A DNA stretch of 14,246 bases from Bacteroidota bacterium (GCA_008501835.1 QQUB01000839.1:1-14246), one strand, 5' to 3'; positions 7,162-13,996 are shown, counted from the stretch's first letter. The notes: generated by a model from the sequence alone, not told the origin. Numbers and translations are program-made.

Positions 7162-7181
7162 TCCCGACCTTTGGTGCGGGA
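7162..7181. other. GC-rich hairpin upstream of the 111-aa ORF
   Basis: TCCCGACC (7162-7169) pairs with GGT-CGGGA (7173-7181, one bulged G at 7176) around a TTT loop. No T-tract follows, so it is not a standard terminator. It lies between the left array and the ORF start. Confidence 0.5.
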
Positions 7182-7211
7182 CAGGCTCTGTGGTTTTAAG
7201 ATTATTAAGCA

Positions 7212-7547
7212 ATGATTCGAGAATTATCCGAGAAAGAATTTCAGGATACATTCGGTGTTAAAATGACCAATATTACACAATTGGAAATTGACAACCCTGT
7301 TGAAATTTGGAAGTACGTGGCAAAATTGAGAGAGGAAAATTTAATCCTTACAAAGGTTCTTAATCAAAAAATAATAGAAGGTGTATATAGAAATGATTCG
7401 AAGACTTTTGATCATGTCTTAATTCCATCAAAGATCAGTAATATCTTTGTCGTCATTATTGTTGATTTGGTTAAGAAAAATATTTTTGGTCACTTCACCC
7501 TGGATCTAAATGAGAAATATGGCATTACTACAAATCGTAAGGTTTAG
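7212..7547 (+). CDS. Hypothetical protein, 111 aa, inside inverted repeats
   Basis: I do not recognise this gene. The product starts MIRELSEKEFQDTFG and has a charged, probably helical first half (residues about 1-60, with KYVAKLREENLILTKVLNQK). The second half alternates in a beta-like way (DHVLIPSKISNIFVVIIVDL, then HFTLDLNEKYG). It has no signal peptide; the hydrophobic run FVVIIVDLV is too short and is followed by charges, so it is probably soluble. ATG 7212 is the only reasonable start, 62 bases after the left array. The coding sequence is visibly A/T-richer than the sugar-nucleotide genes nearby, which would fit acquisition. It is convergent with the UbiA-like gene. It shows no cysteine clusters, HTH or nuclease motif. 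Its boxed position suggests that it is cargo or a regulator of the repeat element, but no function can be given. Confidence 0.65.
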   Translation: MIRELSEKEFQDTFGVKMTNITQLEIDNPVEIWKYVAKLREENLILTKVLNQKIIEGVYRNDSKTFDHVLIPSKISNIFVVIIVDLVKKNIFGHFTLDLNEKYGITTNRKV

Positions 7548-7570
7548 AGGTATTATTAATCATTTTATTA

Positions 7571-7600
7571 CAACTTGAAACTCTTGAAACCACCTGGAAC
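7571..7600 (-). repeat. Right array of GTTTCA-type units, inverted to the left array
   Basis: On the plus strand TGAAAC at 7576 and 7585 and TGGAAC at 7595, spaced 9 and 10 bases. Read inward from 7600 the order is GTTCCA-GGTG-GTTTCA then GTTTCAA, the same as the left array read inward. Confidence 0.75.
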
Positions 7601-7641
7601 AGAGAGCAAAGCGAACCTTTAAACCAAAATTCCCGATCGCA

Positions 7642-8487
7642 TCAACCCCCAAAACCCCAAACCAAAAGAAACTGCAACACCATTGTTCCATCCACCAGCC
7701 CGGTGAAATAATAATCGTGCCTCACCTTATCTGCTTTCCAAACGATTATTGCTGTTAATAGAATCGAAATAAAAAATCCGGCAAAAGTTACCCATGAATA
7801 AATATGCCCCAGGTTCAACGCTGCCAGGAAAAGGGTAACAGCCAGGCAGGCAACCGATAACCTTTTTGTTCCTACCATGCCTATGTAACCGGGAATGGTT
7901 TTCACCCCTGTATGTGCATCGATCTGATAATCCCTGATATCAAAGGGAAGAGTTATCGCAAAAATGAAGATTACCCTTTCTAATGTTAATAGAGATAACC
8001 AAACGGACCAGGGCTGATTTTCAGATAATGCAGGCACAACTACCGTAACCCATGCCCAGGTAATGGCAATGAGAAAAATTTTCAAATAGTGCACGTCCCT
8101 TAACCGCTTGCCAGTTCCTAAAACCGGCAAAACATACCCTAACGAAATGACTCCGGTGAGGGCGAGATGTACCTGTAAATTAAGATCGAGCTGGAAATAA
8201 AACCATGCGCCGGTAATCGCACTGATTATGGCATAAAAAGCAATATGATTTCTAAAACGGGAAATGACCGAATAACGCCCCTTGTCAGCAAAATCCTTCA
8301 ATTTGACCATGCCGGTCAATCGATGTACAGCATAAAGGGATAAGGTGGAGCAGAGAATGAACCATTCCAGGTTAGATAAACCTATTTTTCCTGACAACAA
8401 CCATTTAGTCTGCAAAGCCATCGCCAGCGCACAGGCAGCAATCCAGAAGTTGCTGTAAAATAAAAGGTTTAAAAATTTCCGAATCAA
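7642..8487 (-). CDS. UbiA-like polytopic membrane protein (prenyltransferase superfamily, one motif degenerate)
   Basis: A 281-aa protein with about eight hydrophobic segments throughout. It has a second-motif-like aspartate cluster, DIRDYQID (D183, D186, D190), matching the DxxDxxxD of UbiA-superfamily prenyltransferases. These enzymes transfer a polyprenyl chain to an aromatic or other acceptor in the membrane. The first motif, normally NDxxDxxxD between helices 2 and 3, is not recognisable: the equivalent place reads LYAVHRLTG near residues 51-59. The substrate is therefore unknown, and prenyl transfer is not assured. The start is TTG 8487: in-frame upstream codons run into TAA at 8494-8496, and the first ATG would remove 22 residues of the first helix. 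TTG overlaps the TGA of the M42 peptidase (TTGA), so the two are co-translated. Confidence 0.72.
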   Translation of the reverse strand: MIRKFLNLLFYSNFWIAACALAMALQTKWLLSGKIGLSNLEWFILCSTLSLYAVHRLTGMVKLKDFADKGRYSVISRFRNHIAFYAIISAITGAWFYFQLDLNLQVHLALTGVISLGYVLPVLGTGKRLRDVHYLKIFLIAITWAWVTVVVPALSENQPWSVWLSLLTLERVIFIFAITLPFDIRDYQIDAHTGVKTIPGYIGMVGTKRLSVACLAVTLFLAALNLGHIYSWVTFAGFFISILLTAIIVWKADKVRHDYYFTGLVDGTMVLQFLLVWGFGG

Positions 8488-9563
8488 AAATATTTAAAAT
8501 TATGACCGTCCTCTATTTTCAAAAGGGTTTCATAAATTAGTCGAATCACATTCTCCACGTCCTCTTTATGAGCCATTTCCACGGTGGTGTGCATATACCT
8601 GAGGGGTAATGAGATCAAAGCTGAAGGCACCCCCCCGTTGGAATAGGCAAAGGCATCGGTATCGGTTCCTGTCCGGCGGGAAGAAGCTTCCCGCTGCAGA
8701 GGAATCTCCTTTTCTTCTGCTACATCAATGATCAGGTTCAATAAGTTATTGTGAACAGCAGGAGCATAGGTAACTGTAGGGCCCTTCCCGCTTTTTATAT
8801 TCCCGTGTTTCTTAACCTTTACCAATGGTGTATTGGTGTCATGAGTAACATCGGTAACAATGGCTACATGAGGTTTAATCGTTTCGGCAATCATCTCCGC
8901 TCCTCTCAGACCAACTTCTTCCTGAACTGCATTGACGAGATATAACGAAAAGGGAAGTTCAACCTTGTTTTCCTTCAACAGCCGAGCTACCTCTGCAATA
9001 CAAAATCCACCTACACGGTTATCCAGCGCACGACCTACATAATAGCGATTATTCAGAATATGAAATTCATCCGGATAAGTAACCACACATCCTACATGGA
9101 TACCCATTTCGGCAACTTCTTTCTCATTTTCAGCACCGACATCAATGAAAATATTATCAATCTGAGGCTGTAATTTTGCGTCTTCTCCGTGGCGGGTATG
9201 AATGGCTGGCCACCCGAACACGCCTTCCACTACACCATTTTTAGTATGTATGTTCACTCTTTTGGAAGGAGCGATAACATGATCGGAACCTCCATTCCGA
9301 ATAACGTTAAGGAAACCGTCATCTGTAATATAGTGTACCATCCAGGAAATCTCATCAGCATGGCCTTCGATGACTACACGGTAATCTTTTCCGGGGTTAA
9401 TGACTCCATAGGTAGTTCCATAATTATCAAGGCTCCAGTCATCTATATAAGGTTTAACATATTCCAGCCACAATTTCTGCCCTGAAGATTCGTGACCGAC
9501 TGGAGAAGCATTATTGAGATATTTTTGTAAAAAAGCCTCCGATTTTTGTGTAATTATCGACAT
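8484..9563 (-). CDS. M42-family metallo-aminopeptidase
   Basis: A 359-aa cytoplasmic peptidase of the M42 (glutamyl aminopeptidase/endoglucanase-like, FrvX/YsdC) family. It is expected to form large multimeric, di-zinc enzymes that trim peptides. Expected metal ligands and catalytic residues are all visible: H68 and D70 in EGHAD, D181 in GRALDNRVGG, E215/E216 in VQEEVGLRGA, D238 in VTDVTHD and H325 in RYMHTTVEM. Length is typical. ATG 9563 is preferred to a TTG seven codons upstream because the sequence from ATG aligns naturally with the family N-terminus (xFLQKYLNNASPVGHE). It ends by overlapping the start of the UbiA-like gene by four bases and follows pyrE after a 91-bp gap. Older annotation of such proteins as cellulases is misleading. 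Actual peptide specificity cannot be read from sequence. Confidence 0.92.
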   Translation of the reverse strand: MSIITQKSEAFLQKYLNNASPVGHESSGQKLWLEYVKPYIDDWSLDNYGTTYGVINPGKDYRVVIEGHADEISWMVHYITDDGFLNVIRNGGSDHVIAPSKRVNIHTKNGVVEGVFGWPAIHTRHGEDAKLQPQIDNIFIDVGAENEKEVAEMGIHVGCVVTYPDEFHILNNRYYVGRALDNRVGGFCIAEVARLLKENKVELPFSLYLVNAVQEEVGLRGAEMIAETIKPHVAIVTDVTHDTNTPLVKVKKHGNIKSGKGPTVTYAPAVHNNLLNLIIDVAEEKEIPLQREASSRRTGTDTDAFAYSNGGVPSALISLPLRYMHTTVEMAHKEDVENVIRLIYETLLKIEDGHNFKYF

Positions 9564-9654
9564 CTTATAAGTTGATTTCGTCAAATAGGGGGATTGTTAT
9601 CTAATTTCTATTTTTTGGTTAGCCTCAGGCAGAGCATTAATATTTAGAAATGCC

Positions 9655-10278
9655 TTACATCCACTTGTCAGGTGACTTGCGCCACTGCCGGAGGACTTCA
9701 ATTTCATCAGGTTTAATATACTGTTGTTTTGCCGCTTCTTCTATCAGTGCCTCGTAATTGCTAAGTGTGGTAAATGCACAATCAGCAGCAGCAAAGGCCT
9801 GGTCAGCTTTTTCAAAACCATAGGTAAATATAGCCATTACTCCGATGACTTCAATATTTTGGTCCCTTAAAGCTTCAACAGCCTTCAAAACACTGCCACC
9901 GGTGGAAATGAGATCTTCAATAACAATGGCTTTGTCTCCGGGATTAACTTTGCCTTCAATTTGATTTTGACGACCATGAGCTTTGGCCTTAGAGCGCACA
10001 TAAATGAAAGGTTTTTCCATTTTTTCAGCCACCAGGGCGCCATGTGGAATTCCGGCAGTAGCCACACCCACAATCACATCTGCTTCTCCAAACTCATTGG
10101 CCTTTTCAACAAAAGCTTCAATAACCCGACTTCTGATATCCGGATAGGATAATACCAACCTGTTATCACAATAAATGGGAGATTTCATGCCAGAAGCCCA
10201 GGTAAAGGGGTTTTGTGGACTCAATTTAATTGCATTTATTTGCAATAGTTTAGCAGCAATATCAGAAGCGATACTCAT
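9655..10278 (-). CDS. pyrE: Orotate phosphoribosyltransferase
   Basis: A 207-aa cytoplasmic enzyme that joins orotate to PRPP to give orotidine 5'-phosphate in de novo pyrimidine synthesis. The PRPP-binding motif AIVIEDLISTGGSVL is at residues 117-131, the mobile catalytic loop (YVRSKAKAHGRQNQIEG) at about 93-109, and FTWASGMKSPIYCDNR at 25-40 fits the orotate-binding side of the family. Length is normal. ATG 10278 directly precedes the conserved N-terminal helix, and a candidate promoter box lies at 10289-10296. It is the first gene of a leftward set with the M42 peptidase and the UbiA-like protein and is divergent from the Nudix gene. No attenuator-like structure is seen in its short leader. 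Confidence 0.95.
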   Translation of the reverse strand: MSIASDIAAKLLQINAIKLSPQNPFTWASGMKSPIYCDNRLVLSYPDIRSRVIEAFVEKANEFGEADVIVGVATAGIPHGALVAEKMEKPFIYVRSKAKAHGRQNQIEGKVNPGDKAIVIEDLISTGGSVLKAVEALRDQNIEVIGVMAIFTYGFEKADQAFAAADCAFTTLSNYEALIEEAAKQQYIKPDEIEVLRQWRKSPDKWM

Positions 10279-10288
10279 AAGTTTTTTT

Positions 10289-10296
10289 CAAATTTA
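10289..10296 (-). promoter_or_regulatory. Bacteroidota-type -7 box for pyrE
   Basis: The minus strand reads TAAATTTG, an exact TAnnTTTG match ending 10 bases before ATG 10278, which implies a very short leader. No clear -33 TTG at the expected spacing. Confidence 0.4.
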
Positions 10297-10358
10297 ACCT
10301 GACCCGGTGGGAATTAGAAAAGCCCTGTGGTCTCTGATTTCAAAAATTTGGCTTGCAA

Positions 10359-10982
10359 ATGTACAAAATCTACGTAAATGATACACCATTAGTTCTGACT
10401 GATGCTGAAGGAATTCAAAATACTCCCCCCGCCAATGATAAAAACATGGTGGCTCGTTATCCCGGCAATCACCGCATGTTACTCAATTATATCGACATGC
10501 TTGAAAAAACCAGGCGTTTTGACTCCGTAACCCTTTACCATGAAAATTACGACAAACTTATCAATGACTTTAAAGGGCACTATAAGATCATTGAGGCCGC
10601 CGGAGGACTTGTACAAAACCAGGAAGGAAAACTGCTTCTCATCTTCCGAAGAGGAACCTGGGATTTACCCAAAGGGAAAATAGACAAAGGTGAAGACCCA
10701 CCTACGGCAGCCATCAGAGAAGTACAGGAAGAAACAGGTATTTCCAATGTTGAAATAATCAAACCAGCCGGGGAGACCTGGCACACCTACCGTACTAAAA
10801 AAGGAAAACGAATTCTGAAAAAAACATACTGGTTTTTAATGAAAACCTCAGATAAATCCTTAGTCCCCCAAACCGAAGAAGATATTGAAGAAGCTGTCTG
10901 GCTTGGTGTACAAGATTTTTTAAATTCAGACAGAACTGCTTACAACAGTATCGATGAAATAATTAAAAAAACCTTTTCCTGA
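10359..10982 (+). CDS. Nudix hydrolase with N-terminal extension
   Basis: A 207-aa protein. The complete Nudix box, GX5EX7REUXEEXGU, runs from G106 to I128 (GKIDKGE to REVQEETGI), with the two glutamates of EE as metal ligands. Just before it, RRGTWDLPKGK is typical of the family. Nudix enzymes hydrolyse a nucleoside diphosphate linked to another group; the substrate here is unknown. The Nudix fold starts at about residue 77, leaving a 75-residue N-terminal region (MYKIYVNDTPLVLT onward, then a helical part LLNYIDMLEKTRRFD). I do not recognise it as a catalytic domain; the arrangement is one I associate with Bacteroidota homologues. ATG 10359 is chosen over TTG two codons upstream. It is divergent from pyrE and 41 bases ahead of the WG-repeat gene. 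Confidence 0.9.
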   Translation: MYKIYVNDTPLVLTDAEGIQNTPPANDKNMVARYPGNHRMLLNYIDMLEKTRRFDSVTLYHENYDKLINDFKGHYKIIEAAGGLVQNQEGKLLLIFRRGTWDLPKGKIDKGEDPPTAAIREVQEETGISNVEIIKPAGETWHTYRTKKGKRILKKTYWFLMKTSDKSLVPQTEEDIEEAVWLGVQDFLNSDRTAYNSIDEIIKKTFS

Positions 10983-11023
10983 ATTAATACATAATCTAAC
11001 CCACACTTCAATTTTTCAATATT

Positions 11024-13069
11024 ATGAACTTCCCAACATTGCATTTCAGGTCACTTGCGTTAACCATTATTCTTTTGGCCAGCTCAACTATTATCGCTCA
11101 AACTACATCCAGGAATATCTATGAACTTTTTGGATTAAAAGCCGGTGGATGTGGTCTGGAAATACTTGAGAATCCAATTCAAATTCAAGAAGTTCCAGAG
11201 GATATGCCTATGGACTTTGCACAGAAAAAGTCAGAAGATTTGTCCAATGAACAGATCGAAAACCTTTTCACCTCTCTCAGGCAAAGCAACATTCTGGTTA
11301 AAGAACCATCCCGGATAATCGAATTGAAAAACGGCAATACCTTGTTTTCTCAAAACAAAAAATGGGGTTTAAAAAACGGTGAAGGAACAACGCTTATCAT
11401 CCCGAGTTTTGACATGGTAATTCAAGACACTATTTTGGGCAGTTTTTCCGGATATAAGGAAGCCAAATGCAACTATTATGATAAATCGGGTAAAAAAGTC
11501 CTAAGCAAGGATTTTTATCACATTGAGGCCGTTGGCAAATCGTCCTTTATCGTTAGAGAAGCCTCGGGATATGGGCTCATTATTAACGGTAAGGAAATCC
11601 TTTCAGCTACAATGAAAAACATCAAGAAAGAGGCCAATAACGGCAGGTCTTATTACAAGATTCATTCTGAAGAAAAGGGAGAATATATCCTGCTGGATGA
11701 CCTTACAACAGAAATATTCTTTCCATTTTGGGACAAAGCTCAATTCATCGGACAGAAATACCTCAAAATGACCAATAACCTTATCAACCTGGAAACTAAA
11801 AAATGCCTAATCTGTGAAAAAGGCTATGAAATTTCTATTCTGGATGAGGAAAATCAAATTGCCGGTTTTAATAAAATTGGTGAGCGCGTTTGGTACCTAA
11901 TTGACTTTGAAGGAAACCTGCTTACTGATCAGGCTTTCACCTATTTCAGGAAATTTAATGATTCCGGCACAGCTATCGCCGGAATCCGTAATCAGGGCAG
12001 AGGGCCGTATCAAATATCTGGATTGATTAACACAAACGGAGAATGGGTACTTAAGCCGTTTTACCCAAATATTTATGAAGCCGGGAAATATATCATTGCC
12101 ACAGATAATGCAAGATATACCACTGTTCATAACCAAAGCGGTCAACAAATAATTCCAGGAGAAAATCAGAATATTCTCCATGTTGAGAAAGATTTATTTG
12201 TCGTTTCTCCTGATCCCAACCTCCCTGGTGCTAATAATTATAAACCTTTTTTGCTGGATGTTAAAACGGAAAAGAAAACGGAAATCAACGCTGAATTTTC
12301 CAGAATAAGACCAATACAGTTTTGTGACAAACCTCTGTTTGTGGCTTCCCTTGGCAGACAGGAAATGGTCCTTGACGAAGAGTTTAAACCTTTAACTGAA
12401 GTTCATCAACGTATTATTTCAATTAATGAAGGTTATATGATGGGCAATACTCACAATGGTGCACAAAACAAGCGTGAAACAGTCGTTTACGATTGCGATG
12501 GAAATACTTTATCCTTTAATATTAACGGAAAACAGGAAAGTATTTTCACTGATTTCAAAGTTGTTTCAGAGGATATATTTTTTATTGCCCTTTACGATGG
12601 AAGCAATTATCTGATCAAATCAGGGAACCCACCCGTTAAGATCCAAAATTATATCAATTCATTTGCTGAGGCTAAATTGGGGGACTATTTCATCGTCAAT
12701 TCTTTTGAACTGAAAGGTATAGGCATGATCGACAGTAAGGGCAATTCCATTCTACCTTTCAAATTTGAATATTTAAGTCCTTTTCATCCCGAAACAAATA
12801 TGGCTATTTTCAAATTAGGCGAAGAGAAAATGGGGCTGGTCTCTGGTAAAGGAGAATGGTATAGAAGTGAACTTTTTGAATCCGTCAGGTATGTAGGTAA
12901 TGGCTATTATGCCTTGAAGAAAAACAAGAAATTTGGCCTGTTTAATCTCGAAGGTGTAGGAGTCTTACCTTTCGCTTACGATTATATTTATTTATCAAAA
13001 GGAATGATCACAGCAAGTAAATCGAATAAGAAGGAATATTATGATTTGCTGATTCACAAGGTTAAATAA
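11024..13069 (+). CDS. Secreted WG-repeat protein
   Basis: A 681-aa protein with an N-terminal signal peptide (hydrophobic core LALTIILLASSTIIA, cleavage probably before Q26), so it is exported to the periplasm or outer membrane. Much of the rest consists of diverged WG (KWGL/KGEW) repeats: KKWGLKNGEG near residue 110, GLIINGKEIL, GLINTNGEWVLKPFYPNIYE, GMIDSKGNSILPFKFEYL, MGLVSGKGEWY and KFGLFNLEGVGVLPFAYDYI at the C-terminus. Such repeats form a beta-rich, probably beta-propeller-like or solenoid scaffold of unknown function, common in Bacteroidota. The first tryptophan is replaced in most copies. The pre-repeat region has a GGCG stretch near residue 44. There is no C-terminal sorting domain. 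Start ATG 11024 fits the signal peptide. It is 41 bases after the Nudix gene and could share its transcript, though the functions do not suggest a link. Confidence 0.82.
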   Translation: MNFPTLHFRSLALTIILLASSTIIAQTTSRNIYELFGLKAGGCGLEILENPIQIQEVPEDMPMDFAQKKSEDLSNEQIENLFTSLRQSNILVKEPSRIIELKNGNTLFSQNKKWGLKNGEGTTLIIPSFDMVIQDTILGSFSGYKEAKCNYYDKSGKKVLSKDFYHIEAVGKSSFIVREASGYGLIINGKEILSATMKNIKKEANNGRSYYKIHSEEKGEYILLDDLTTEIFFPFWDKAQFIGQKYLKMTNNLINLETKKCLICEKGYEISILDEENQIAGFNKIGERVWYLIDFEGNLLTDQAFTYFRKFNDSGTAIAGIRNQGRGPYQISGLINTNGEWVLKPFYPNIYEAGKYIIATDNARYTTVHNQSGQQIIPGENQNILHVEKDLFVVSPDPNLPGANNYKPFLLDVKTEKKTEINAEFSRIRPIQFCDKPLFVASLGRQEMVLDEEFKPLTEVHQRIISINEGYMMGNTHNGAQNKRETVVYDCDGNTLSFNINGKQESIFTDFKVVSEDIFFIALYDGSNYLIKSGNPPVKIQNYINSFAEAKLGDYFIVNSFELKGIGMIDSKGNSILPFKFEYLSPFHPETNMAIFKLGEEKMGLVSGKGEWYRSELFESVRYVGNGYYALKKNKKFGLFNLEGVGVLPFAYDYIYLSKGMITASKSNKKEYYDLLIHKVK

Positions 13070-13100
13070 TGCGTTATTTTTATTGATTTGAAAAAGAATT

Positions 13101-13142
13101 CCGGCCCATGGTCGACCTTTATTATTGAGGACTATGGGCCGG
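13101..13142. other. 13-bp-stem hairpin after the WG-repeat gene
   Basis: CCGGCCCATGGTC (13101-13113) pairs with GACTATGGGCCGG (13130-13142), with one G-T wobble and a 16-base loop. No T-tract follows on the plus strand. On the minus strand AATTCTTTTT follows, so it could stop leftward transcription or protect the 3' end of the WG-repeat mRNA. Confidence 0.6.
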
Positions 13143-13260
13143 GAAATCAAAGATTTAGGAAGTAAAAAAAATTTCTGAAAATTATTTAAAAAATCTTCCT
13201 TCAAAACACAATAAAAACCTGCTACCTCCTGTTTAATTAGAGAGTCGGCGAGATGTGCCT

Positions 13261-13280
13261 GCGAAATTTTGCGAAATTTT
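13261..13280. repeat. Perfect 10-bp tandem duplication
   Basis: GCGAAATTTT occurs twice back to back in the non-coding gap. It is probably a slippage product, one DNA turn in length. Confidence 0.8.
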
Positions 13281-13391
13281 ATATTGACTGACATATCTAA
13301 AACTCCTCCAACCAAATAAAATTCTAAAACACCCACCCTGTCGGAAGAATGATTTGAATTTTTGCCAAAATCCGACAAAGCATCCTACAAA

Positions 13392-13424
13392 TTGAGCAAT
13401 TTCCAAAAATTATCTGTACATTTG
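13392..13424 (+). promoter_or_regulatory. Bacteroidota-type promoter of the 126-aa secreted protein
   Basis: TTG at 13392-13394 and TACATTTG at 13417-13424 are separated by 22 bases, matching TTG-N(17-23)-TAnnTTTG. Transcription would begin near 13430, giving a leader of about 36 bases before ATG 13466. This is the best promoter in the window. Confidence 0.6.
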
Positions 13425-13465
13425 CAGCCGTAAATCCCATTTACATTAAAAAACTTTACTCTGTC

Positions 13466-13846
13466 ATGCAAAAGAAATTTCTCGTTCTAGCTTTCCTGCT
13501 CAGCCTTGGATTCACACAAATTGGTTTTGGTCAAAGTACTTCTCTTACTTCAGATGTTGTCGCTACCTCCTCTATTGAAAAGTCGTTTGAAGTAAACGAA
13601 GACTGGTCATTTTATTCTGATGAAGAAAACCAATTGTACTACATTGATTTTGAAAACATTTCTGCAAATCTCAGCGACATTGTAGTCAAGAATTCCAAAG
13701 GAAAGGTTCTTTTCAAAGACGACGTATTCGATCTGCCTGTAAATACTATTTACGAACTGGACATGAGTGAATACGGAGCCGGCACCTATGAAATTGAATT
13801 GCGGTCCTTCACCAACGTAATGAGAAAGTCATTTACGATTAAGTAA
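13466..13846 (+). CDS. Small secreted beta-rich protein, unknown function
   Basis: A 126-aa protein with a clear signal peptide (MQKKF, then LVLAFLLSLGF, cleavage likely after G22 before Q23), giving a mature protein of about 104 residues. The mature part is acidic and mostly beta-like. The C-terminal part (about 70-126), with IVVKNSKGKVLF, GAGTYEIELRS and MRKSFTIK, recalls the small beta-sandwich of secreted Bacteroidota proteins (DUF3244 or type IX sorting-domain-like folds). Unlike sorting domains it makes up most of the protein. No cysteines are present in the mature part, and there is no lipobox. It has its own promoter and a strong terminator, so it is a single-gene transcript, perhaps well expressed. 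I do not recognise a specific family; periplasmic or surface location is inferred. Confidence 0.78.
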   Translation: MQKKFLVLAFLLSLGFTQIGFGQSTSLTSDVVATSSIEKSFEVNEDWSFYSDEENQLYYIDFENISANLSDIVVKNSKGKVLFKDDVFDLPVNTIYELDMSEYGAGTYEIELRSFTNVMRKSFTIK

Positions 13847-13866
13847 GTACCTTTCAATTTTCAGGT

Positions 13867-13910
13867 AAAAAAGCCACACATCCCGTGAGATGTGTGGCTT
13901 TTTTATTTTT
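13867..13910 (+). terminator. Strong rho-independent terminator after the 126-aa gene
   Basis: GCCACACATC (13873-13882) pairs perfectly with GATGTGTGGC (13889-13898) around a 6-base loop, extended by AAAAAA/TTTTTT, then ATTTTTT. The flanking A-tract means it could work in both directions, also stopping the leftward gene at 14135-14246. Confidence 0.9.
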
Positions 13911-13926
13911 TGTAGCTCAAACTTCA

Positions 13927-13942
13927 GTCCCACGGTTGGGAC
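13927..13942. repeat. Perfect palindromic hairpin GTCCCA-CGGT-TGGGAC
   Basis: Six perfect base pairs with a four-base loop and no T-tract, in non-coding DNA just past a strong terminator. It looks like part of an interspersed repeat rather than a second terminator. Confidence 0.6.
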
Positions 13943-13996
13943 ACATTTCATTTTATTCTAAAGTAGAACCTATTAGGTTATTAGCACTCATGCATT

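Larger units (their letters stand above)
7108..7600. mobile_element. Putative miniature repeat-bounded cassette carrying one ORF
   Basis: A 493-bp block with GTTTCA-type arrays in inverted orientation at its two ends (7108-7149 and 7571-7600), a hairpin at 7162-7181 and one 111-aa ORF. GTTTCAGGTGGTTTCA at the left matches the reverse complement of the right end at 15 of 16 positions. I see no transposase and no obvious target-site duplication. If mobile, it would have to be moved in trans. The alternative is a chromosomal gene that gained flanking repeats. Confidence 0.4.
13070..13465. other. Non-coding gap of 396 bp between the two secreted-protein genes
   Basis: I see no convincing gene on either strand. 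It holds a strong hairpin (13101-13142), a perfect 10-bp tandem duplication (13261-13280) and the promoter of the next gene (13392-13424). The rest is A/T-rich without recognisable structure. A TTG-started minus-strand frame runs through 12995-13378 but looks non-genic. Confidence 0.65.

Noticed and set aside
9564..9654. Terminator between pyrE and the M42 gene
   Set aside because: Only a tiny GCC-TGA-GGC stem and a weak GCATT/AATGC pair are present; the A-run after them on that strand does not make a terminator.
10279..10358. Rightward promoter for the Nudix gene
   Set aside because: AAATTTG near 10344-10350 lacks the TA at the right distance, so no box fits the consensus.
12995..13378. Minus-strand open frame of 127 codons
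   Set aside because: It needs a TTG start, overlaps the 3' end of the WG-repeat gene by 75 bases, runs through the 13-bp-stem hairpin and the 10-bp duplication, and its product has no family features.
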